This document shows positions 1-5,652 of a stretch of DNA of 5,652 nt, in pieces. The notes beneath the pieces are model-generated. The model searched no databases, was not told the origin of the DNA, and saw only the letters and a program-made list of their open reading frames with translations. Position numbers and translations under genes: made by a program. This stretch comes from Lachnospiraceae bacterium (GTDB lineage: Bacteria > Bacillota > Clostridia > Lachnospirales > Lachnospiraceae), in the NCBI GenBank assembly GCA_017444545.1, contig JAFSWJ010000227.1, forward strand, positions 1-5,652, in the 5' to 3' direction. Position 1 is the first letter of the stretch, and the number at the start of each line of letters is the position of its first letter.

Positions 1-1240
1 CAGCATTTATCAGTATCCTCTTTGCAGACCAGGCCACATCTCCGTAGTACTGCATATGCATGGACATATCCTTCAGCTGGTGCCTGAAAAAGAGAAAATC
101 CGTCAGACTGCATATATTCCCCGACGCCGCAGCAAAGACCAGTATCTTTTTTGCCCTTTCCGAAGCAAATTCAAAAACAAGATTTCCCCATAATACAAAC
201 AGGCCGGCAGCAACGCAGAAGGTGTAGACCAGCTGCAAAAGCGGTGAAGCATAATGACCCCTGATAACAAATTCCGTCGGGGATGTAGCCATGGCCGATA
301 CAGGTATCATCACCCCCGTCAATACCGCAAGACAGACAGTGGCAATCCGGAAAAGTGATCTTTCCGCTCCGGATACGGCCCTCTCCCCTTTTTTTCCGGC
401 ATTGATCCTGTCAGCCGCAAGCCCCGCAAGAGGCAGAACACCCAGGAGAAAAACGATCACCATCACCAGCAGACCGCTCTCCTTTTGCAGGGCGCCTCCG
501 GTATAGAGCTTCACGTCGACCGCACCCGCAAAAAGCACCGATAGCACGCCCAGTATCCCTGCCGGATGTTTTACAAGCTTCATAAATACATTTTTCATCA
601 GGGAAAAAACATTATTGAGCGTCCAATAAAAGACCAGTCCCGAGGGCGAATCATAGAGCAGGACCAGAAAAACTCCCGCAGTCAGAAACAGCTGGAGTTT
701 GTCCTTTAAGGGCAGGTCTTTTGTATATATCATACCGGAAACGATATTTATGAGAGTCATCAGGACCGGCAGTATATTTATACTGAAGCCGCCGATATGC
801 AGCAGCCCGTCCGGCACTCCCATATCCTTCATAAAGTAAAATGCCGCACCGTTTAAGGTACTGCAGTTTGAAAGGAAATGGTAAGCCGCAATGAAAAAAG
901 GTATCTGAAGCAAAAGAGGAAGCATGCCCTTGAGTGAATACCAGGGCTGATAATCATTCTGCCTGTAATATTCAGACAATATCATCAGCTGCTCGTCGCC
1001 CCTGAAGGTCTTTTTGATATGGGCGATCCACTTTGAAAGTTCCTTCTGTCTGCTCCGCTCCCTTTCCTGGATCTCGTCTGCACGTTTGTACATCGGCAGA
1101 GCCAGCAGCTGCACCGCGATGCTGACAAAGATTATGGCATAGCCGGCATTTCCTATCATATTCATCGAAACGGAAAAAACCGTCTCGATGAACATTTCGA
1201 TCGGATATATGATGATGGCGTACAAGTAGTCCGTAAGCAT
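1..1240 (-). CDS. YidC/Oxa1-like insertase domain protein with extra membrane region (3' end missing)
   Basis: The first 413 residues are visible and the frame is open at the left edge. The ATG at 1240 lies 4 bases after the upstream stop, with AGAAGGG 9 bases before it. Residues about 12-222 follow the YidC/Oxa1 pattern: PIEMFIETV, a first core helix with NAGYAIIFV...ALP (31-49), a charged cytoplasmic hairpin (about 51-100), GMLPLLLQIPFFIAAYHFL (105-123), a third helix about 152-171, and the closing signature PSGLVFYWTLNN (198-209). YidC proteins insert and fold membrane proteins in the cytoplasmic membrane. Two features are atypical. The Arg usually found in the hydrophilic groove of the first core helix is Gln44, and there is no lipoprotein signal sequence. 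Residues 224-413 add about four or five more hydrophobic segments that ordinary Gram-positive YidC (around 260 residues) lacks, so this is probably not the housekeeping insertase. It may be a specialised insertase-like module of a larger membrane protein, perhaps related to the cell envelope. The nature of the missing C-terminal part is unknown. Confidence 0.85.
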   Translation of the reverse strand, partial: MLTDYLYAIIIYPIEMFIETVFSVSMNMIGNAGYAIIFVSIAVQLLALPMYKRADEIQERERSRQKELSKWIAHIKKTFRGDEQLMILSEYYRQNDYQPWYSLKGMLPLLLQIPFFIAAYHFLSNCSTLNGAAFYFMKDMGVPDGLLHIGGFSINILPVLMTLINIVSGMIYTKDLPLKDKLQLFLTAGVFLVLLYDSPSGLVFYWTLNNVFSLMKNVFMKLVKHPAGILGVLSVLFAGAVDVKLYTGGALQKESGLLVMVIVFLLGVLPLAGLAADRINAGKKGERAVSGAERSLFRIATVCLAVLTGVMIPVSAMATSPTEFVIRGHYASPLLQLVYTFCVAAGLFVLWGNLVFEFASERAKKILVFAAASGNICSLTDFLFFRHQLKDMSMHMQYYGDVAWSAKRILINA

Positions 1241-1256
1241 GCTCCTAAACCCTTCT
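1241..1256 (-). promoter_or_regulatory. Ribosome binding site of the YidC-like gene, inside the end of the DegV-kinase gene
   Basis: On the minus strand AGAAGGG (1256-1250) precedes the ATG at 1240 by 9 bases and lies within the last codons of the upstream gene. A second purine run, AGGAG (1246-1242), overlaps the TAG stop but is only 1 base from the ATG, probably too close to serve as the main site. The 4-base gap leaves no room for a promoter or terminator, so the YidC-like gene should be on the same transcript. Confidence 0.7.
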
Positions 1257-3986
1257 AAACAACAATCCAAATGTGCCCGGTCCGCAGTTGACCGCGATCG
1301 TGGGTGAGGCCTTCTGGTAATAGACCTTTTCAAATTTCACCCTTTTGTCAACGATGGCCCTGATCCAGTCCAGATCCTTCTGGGTCAGGCCCACATATGT
1401 GATAAACAGTATACTCTTGTCGATCTTTGATACATCCGCCAGAGTATACAGGATATATCTGCTCCAGGCATGCAGCTTTGATCCTATGAAAAAGGTGGCA
1501 AGCTTCAGCCTCCCCTTCTTCATCGCAAGGACGGGATGGAACATCACCGCCTTGCCAAGGTTTGCAAGCTTTCCGCTTATCTGCCCGGATTTTGCCAGAT
1601 AATCAAAATTGTCAACGATGAAGCTCGTGTTGACCTTTTCCCGGAACTCCTCAAGATCCCTTATTATCTCACCAACCGAAAGACCGGTCTGGGCAAGCCT
1701 GCAGGCCTCCAAAGTCACCAGACCCTCACCGCTTGAAAGGTGCCTTGTATCAAAAACCACCACGTTTGTGAAGGCTCTGGCTCCCTCCTCAGCATCAAAG
1801 ATACCGCTGTTGTTCACGCGTGCGGAGATGTTCATATGGATCACGCTGTTCGCGCCCGAAAGGACCTTTGCAAAAAACTCCTCACATTCCTTCACATCCG
1901 GGGCATGTGTCCTGATGGAGTGACCCTCCTTCATATAATCAAGGAGTTCATCCGAATCGATCTCCGCCGTATCGGTAAATACCCCTTCCTCGGTAATGAC
2001 CTTGTGGAGGAGGACCTCGATACCGTATTCTTCAAGAAGGGATTTCGGTATGTCGGCAATGCTTTCCGACGAGATGACAACAGGCTTTTTCCTCCTGTGC
2101 ATATCCATCCACCGGATGCTGTTTTCGATTATATCATCATCAAAATGGATCATGGTCTTCAGCTCATCGGGCAGGAGGCGGGCAACCTCTCTTTCAAGAT
2201 CCGAGGATGTGACCGGCTTTACCAGATAGGCATCAAAGCCCTCATTATAATACATCTGCTTAGCATCGCCGCCGGCATTTGCCGTCAGCGCCACCACCTT
2301 TGCATCCTTTGACTGGCCGCCGGTCTGGTTCTTGATCCTGTGGAAGCATTCTATACCATCCATTTCGGGCATCACATGATCCATGAGGATCACATCATAT
2401 CTGTTTTCAAGCGTCATCTCAAGCGCTTCCTCACCGTCTGATGCCGTGTCGATCTGCACCTTTGTGTCACGCAGGAGTTTTTTTACCACCATGAGATTCG
2501 ACGGCGTATCATCAACGGCAAGGATCCTGGCCTCAGGCGCCTCAAAGGTACACCTGTACTCTCCCGACATATTCCGGCGCTGCTTCTGCTCCAGATCGAT
2601 GTTTCCGATCACAGTGGCATCGGTTATCATCTGGGGTATCTCTATGATAAAGGTGGAACCCTGGGTATATACGCTGTTTACCGAAACACTTCCTCCCATG
2701 AGCTCCGTCAGTTCCTTCACTATGGAAAGCCCCAGTCCCGTGCCCTCGATATATCTGTTCTGATCCTCGTCCACCCGCCTGAATGCCGTGAAAAGATGGG
2801 GAATGCTCTCCTTTTTGATACCCATTCCCGTATCGGTGACCGTGTACACTATGTCTGCCCTGTTGTCATTTATGCCGGAGCACTGTATGGAAAGGGTGAC
2901 CGATCCCTCATTCGTATACTTGATCGCGTTGTTCACCACGTTTATGAGTATCTGCTTGATCCTCACCTCATCCCCGAAAAGCTCTGATGGGATATCAGGC
3001 GCCACCTCGACATGAAACTCCAGTCCCTTTTCCTTTGCCCTGATCCAGAGCATGCTCACCAGATCAGAGAGCATGTTGCCCGGATGATAGGGGGCCTCGG
3101 TCAGCTTCATCTGTCCCGAACTGATCTTTGACATATCAAGTATATCATTGATCAGGTGGAGCAGGATGTTGCTCGCGGCACGGATATTTGCCGCATCCTC
3201 CGCGACCTCATCCGATACCCTTTCCCTCAGTATCGCCTCATTCAATCCTATGATGGTATTGATGGGAGTCCTGATCTCATGGCTCATGCTGGAGAAAAAC
3301 CTGTTCTGGGCATTGTTCAGATCCCTGATCTCCTTTTGCTGCTTTTCATTTGAAATATCCCTGACCATTGCGGAGAACTGCACATAATACAGCCGCAGCG
3401 CAAGAACAGTCCTTGCGGCAAAAACTCCTGCCACGATCAGGGTCTGGGCGGCAGGATTTCCTGTTGAATGAGCAATATACTGATAAATGACGAGCATCAC
3501 CACATCGGAAATGACCGTGACGATCAGATAAATCACGGGATTCATGAAGGCACAAAAGGGTATCATAAGTGAAACCGCGATATAAATACTCGGATCCGCA
3601 AAAGAAGCCGCGTAGGTATTTATTATGGTGATCAAAATGACCCCGGCGTTCAGCAGGCACGCGCTTAAAGGCAAAAACCATGAAAGCCGCACGGCCCGCT
3701 TTTCGGGATCACGGCGTGCGGCCTCGATGACCGTCAGAGTCATGATCGCCACCAGTATAATAAAAACGAGGCTGTATCTGTACCGGATGAGAAACGGCGT
3801 TCCCGCCCTGTCAGTCGAAAAGGTTGCCGCGAAGCTTACAAGCTCGACAAGGGTGATAAACGCAGCCATCAGCCTCATTTTTCCGAGCGAAGTCCTGTAG
3901 ATCTGGCCGACCACCTGTTTTTTCATTTCATCGTCGCCGCCCGAATGTGAAAAATATTCCAGAAAATCTATGAAGGAAAGATTCAT
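1245..3986 (-). CDS. Membrane hybrid histidine kinase-receiver fused to a C-terminal DegV (fatty-acid-binding) domain
   Basis: This complete 913-residue protein combines signalling and lipid-binding modules. Residues about 38-200 hold roughly six hydrophobic helices with short loops and no sizeable extracellular domain, so input is probably from within the membrane. The HisKA helix carries the phospho-acceptor H236 in MSHEIRTP. The HATPase domain (about 335-452) has N-box NVVNNAIKYT, G1 box DTGMGI (385-390) and G2 box GTGLGL (415-420). The receiver (about 486-605) is complete: D492/D493, acceptor D536 in LMDHVMPEMDG, T568 and K590-P591. After a short linker, residues about 635-913 match a full-length DegV/FakB protein (usually about 280 residues): SESIADIP for the usual DST-DLP, THAP for TSQP, NNSG for LSGT, a DTRHLSSGEG segment, and KSGQIS for GGRIS. 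Proteins of this family bind fatty acids; FakB members present them to the kinase FakA. No FakA homologue is in view. The ATG is supported by AAGGAG 7 bases upstream and by the ATGA overlap with the preceding stop. Domain calls are secure; whether the DegV part senses lipid or acts as output is inference. Confidence 0.96.
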   Translation of the reverse strand: MNLSFIDFLEYFSHSGGDDEMKKQVVGQIYRTSLGKMRLMAAFITLVELVSFAATFSTDRAGTPFLIRYRYSLVFIILVAIMTLTVIEAARRDPEKRAVRLSWFLPLSACLLNAGVILITIINTYAASFADPSIYIAVSLMIPFCAFMNPVIYLIVTVISDVVMLVIYQYIAHSTGNPAAQTLIVAGVFAARTVLALRLYYVQFSAMVRDISNEKQQKEIRDLNNAQNRFFSSMSHEIRTPINTIIGLNEAILRERVSDEVAEDAANIRAASNILLHLINDILDMSKISSGQMKLTEAPYHPGNMLSDLVSMLWIRAKEKGLEFHVEVAPDIPSELFGDEVRIKQILINVVNNAIKYTNEGSVTLSIQCSGINDNRADIVYTVTDTGMGIKKESIPHLFTAFRRVDEDQNRYIEGTGLGLSIVKELTELMGGSVSVNSVYTQGSTFIIEIPQMITDATVIGNIDLEQKQRRNMSGEYRCTFEAPEARILAVDDTPSNLMVVKKLLRDTKVQIDTASDGEEALEMTLENRYDVILMDHVMPEMDGIECFHRIKNQTGGQSKDAKVVALTANAGGDAKQMYYNEGFDAYLVKPVTSSDLEREVARLLPDELKTMIHFDDDIIENSIRWMDMHRRKKPVVISSESIADIPKSLLEEYGIEVLLHKVITEEGVFTDTAEIDSDELLDYMKEGHSIRTHAPDVKECEEFFAKVLSGANSVIHMNISARVNNSGIFDAEEGARAFTNVVVFDTRHLSSGEGLVTLEACRLAQTGLSVGEIIRDLEEFREKVNTSFIVDNFDYLAKSGQISGKLANLGKAVMFHPVLAMKKGRLKLATFFIGSKLHAWSRYILYTLADVSKIDKSILFITYVGLTQKDLDWIRAIVDKRVKFEKVYYQKASPTIAVNCGPGTFGLLFRRV

Positions 3987-5652
3987 TTCCCGTCTCCTTC
4001 TCCCGGCATTCCCGACGGGGTAAACTCCAGGATCTCGTAGCCGTCAGCTTCTTCCACACGGGTGCCGGCAGGAGCGCTTTTGGCATCTCCTTCCCCGTCA
4101 TCTCCGATGGCGGCAAGTATCTCTTCATATCCCCTGATCATATCCGCGTGGTTTTTGTCTATATAGTCCCTGTCATTATTATCAGCTGCTTCCTCCAAAA
4201 GCCTTGCGGCTTCCGAAAGTTTCATGGCACCGATCATCTTTGAAGTGCTCTTTATGGAATGGACCTGAATGGCATAGGTCTTCAGATCCCCGGGTTCAAG
4301 CGACTCTTTGATGATACGTTTTTTGTCATGCGATTCCTCCACATACTGGGAAAGGATCATCATGTAGAATTCCTCATCATCATTGCAGAAATGCTTTCCC
4401 TGATCCGTATCAACACCCGCTTTTTCAAGTTTTTCGTAAATTCCCATGTCTTTATCCTCCCTGTCCCGTGAAACTTCCGGTTCCGGCTCGTTTTTATTAT
4501 ACTCCGGAGCCTCTGCGTTTTTGCTCCCTGTCACAACAAGAGATGCCGGAAGCGCACGTTTGAGCACATGCTCAAGCTCCAGCCGCTCCAAAGGCTTTCC
4601 CAGAAAATCGTCAAAGCCCGAATTTCTGAACATCTCTCTTGCGGAGCTGACGGAATTTGCCGTGAAGGCAATGACCGGCGTATTGATCCTGCCCTTTGCC
4701 TGGCCGCTGCGTATGAGCTTCATGGCCTCAACCCCGTCCATCACCGGCATCATGTGATCCATGAGGATGACATCAAACTCCCTGTCACGACAGATTCCCA
4801 CAGCCTCCTGTCCCGAGCCGCAGGTCGTGACCTCGCAGCCGTAGCGCGAAAGCATGCTCTTTGTGACCACGAGGTTCATGGGCTCGTCATCCACCACCAG
4901 CACCCTTGCGCCCGGGAAGCTGACCTGCCCTTCATCTCCGATATCGCTGCCCGACCTGCTGTTCAATATGCTTATGATGGGGAAACAGTAAAAGGGCTTT
5001 GGCAGAATCTTTATCCTTGAGCCCGCCGGCAGATCCACCTGTCCCGGATTTGCCACCACCGTTACGATTATGGTCTTTGAAAGCTCCTGCAGCAGATCCG
5101 GTGCGCTTTCATACTCCTCGGCACCGGCAAATATATGAGTGAGCTTCTTGCTGTCAACGAGCGCGCGGAGTGAATCCACATTGTCCACCCTGTGCAAAGG
5201 CACGTCCAGACCTGTCACTATGTTTTTCAGCATGGAATTGTAATATTCCCTGACATGGGGATTTTTGTATTTTTCAAAATGAAGATAGGCGCCCAGGCTT
5301 ATGCTTTCCTTTTCACTGACCGACATGCACTCGCCCGGATCCATGACTCTGTTTGGTATGCTGACCCTCACCATGGTTCCCTCACCCGGCGTACTTTCTA
5401 TGGTCATGAAGCCGCCCAGGGAACGCACGAAGCCGTGGACTATCATCATTCCAAGCCCCAGCCCGCCCGTGGTGCGGTTCCTGCCGGAGTCAGCCTTGTA
5501 AAAGCTGTCGCAGATCCTTTCAAGCTGCTCCTTGTCCATTCCGATGCCGGTATCCTGTACCTCTATGATGAGGTTTATGCCGTATTCCTGGGGAATGGAT
5601 GAGATATGCACATATACTCCGCCTTCCTCCGTATACTTGAGACCGTTCTGGA
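3983..5652 (-). CDS. Hybrid histidine kinase with HATPase, degenerate receiver, receiver and HPt domains (5' end missing)
   Basis: This is the C-terminal 555 residues of a phosphorelay kinase; the reading frame is open to the right edge at 5652, so the start is outside the window. A GTG at 5611 is not the true start, because the codons before it encode an HATPase N-box (QNGLKYTEEGG, from 5650). Numbering visible residues from 5650: ATP-binding G1 box DTGIGM at 33-38 and G2 box GGLGLGM at 62-68; a receiver-like fold at about 118-229 that keeps a final LPKPF but has no phospho-acceptor Asp; and a true receiver at about 247-368 with acidic pair D254/D255, acceptor D298 in LMDHMMP, T330 and K352-P353. 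An HPt domain follows at about 403-515, with acceptor His464 in HSIKST. A roughly 40-residue acidic tail containing EILEFTPSG ends the protein. The membrane or sensor part and the HisKA helix are not in view. The stop overlaps the start of the next kinase gene, so the two are probably co-translated. The general role is clear; the signal and partner are unknown. Confidence 0.95.
   Translation of the reverse strand, partial: QNGLKYTEEGGVYVHISSIPQEYGINLIIEVQDTGIGMDKEQLERICDSFYKADSGRNRTTGGLGLGMMIVHGFVRSLGGFMTIESTPGEGTMVRVSIPNRVMDPGECMSVSEKESISLGAYLHFEKYKNPHVREYYNSMLKNIVTGLDVPLHRVDNVDSLRALVDSKKLTHIFAGAEEYESAPDLLQELSKTIIVTVVANPGQVDLPAGSRIKILPKPFYCFPIISILNSRSGSDIGDEGQVSFPGARVLVVDDEPMNLVVTKSMLSRYGCEVTTCGSGQEAVGICRDREFDVILMDHMMPVMDGVEAMKLIRSGQAKGRINTPVIAFTANSVSSAREMFRNSGFDDFLGKPLERLELEHVLKRALPASLVVTGSKNAEAPEYNKNEPEPEVSRDREDKDMGIYEKLEKAGVDTDQGKHFCNDDEEFYMMILSQYVEESHDKKRIIKESLEPGDLKTYAIQVHSIKSTSKMIGAMKLSEAARLLEEAADNNDRDYIDKNHADMIRGYEEILAAIGDDGEGDAKSAPAGTRVEEADGYEILEFTPSGMPGEGDGK
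3984..3999 (-). promoter_or_regulatory. Ribosome binding site and ATGA start/stop overlap between the two kinase genes
   Basis: Read on the minus strand, AAGGAG (3999-3994) sits 7 bases before the ATG at 3986-3984. It lies inside the last codons of the upstream kinase. The ATG shares bases with the upstream TGA stop (3985-3983), giving the 4-base ATGA overlap typical of translational coupling. This decides the start of the DegV-fused kinase over the in-frame Met at residue 21 and suggests the two kinases are made in linked amounts. Confidence 0.85.

Noticed and set aside
291..506. Plus-strand open frame of 71 codons at the left side
   Set aside because: It is antisense to the continuous YidC-like reading frame, which is open from 1240 to the edge; the peptide has low-complexity Ala/Pro/Arg content and no motif.
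1740..2312. Plus-strand open frame of 190 codons
   Set aside because: It lies entirely opposite the receiver and DegV part of the minus-strand kinase fusion, its translation shows no domain or motif, and the minus-strand frame is clearly coding.
2370..2397. Near-repeat of 4747-4774 (shared core tgatccatgaggat)
   Set aside because: Both copies encode the LMDH-MP strand around the receiver phospho-acceptor in the two kinases. The match reflects homologous domains, not a separate repeat element.
3346..3681. Minus-strand open frame of 111 codons in another phase
   Set aside because: It overlaps the membrane-helix and linker part of the DegV-fused kinase in a different frame and has no membrane or domain pattern of its own.
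4568..5020. Plus-strand open frame of 150 codons
   Set aside because: It is antisense to the receiver of the upstream kinase, whose motifs are intact. The plus-strand translation is rich in His and Arg without recognisable features, as expected for a shadow frame.

Overview
The window looks like a piece of a Firmicutes chromosome, most likely a Lachnospiraceae-type clostridium. This is inferred from three things: the style of the hybrid kinases (multi-pass membrane input, HisKA/HATPase, receiver, HPt), the DegV family protein module, and codon use with much ATA, AGG and CTG at a G+C content of roughly one half by eye. No rRNA or other taxonomic marker is present, so the assignment is tentative.

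Everything is on the minus strand and reads right to left as one tight run of three genes. There is no intergenic stretch longer than 4 bases. Region 5652-3983 is the 3' part of a hybrid histidine kinase (HATPase, degenerate receiver, true receiver, HPt) whose start lies beyond the right edge. Region 3986-1245 is a complete 913-residue protein: six predicted membrane helices, histidine kinase, receiver, and then a full-length DegV/FakB-like fatty-acid-binding module as its C-terminus. Its start codon overlaps the stop of the upstream kinase (ATGA). Region 1240-1 is the 5' part of a membrane protein. It begins with a divergent YidC/Oxa1 insertase domain and continues into further membrane segments past the left edge. 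It starts 4 bases after the preceding stop. No promoter, terminator, RNA gene, repeat array or mobile element was seen, so the transcript's promoter and terminator must lie outside the window.

How the genes could work together: the first two encode every step of a phosphorelay (His, Asp, His, Asp) but no DNA-binding or other classical output domain. The only candidate outputs in view are the DegV module fused to the second kinase and the YidC-like membrane protein made from the same transcript. A reasonable but unproven idea is a membrane- or fatty-acid-linked signalling unit in which lipid binding by the DegV module either feeds into the relay or is controlled by it. The kinase-receiver-DegV fusion and the altered YidC-like protein are the most unusual items here.
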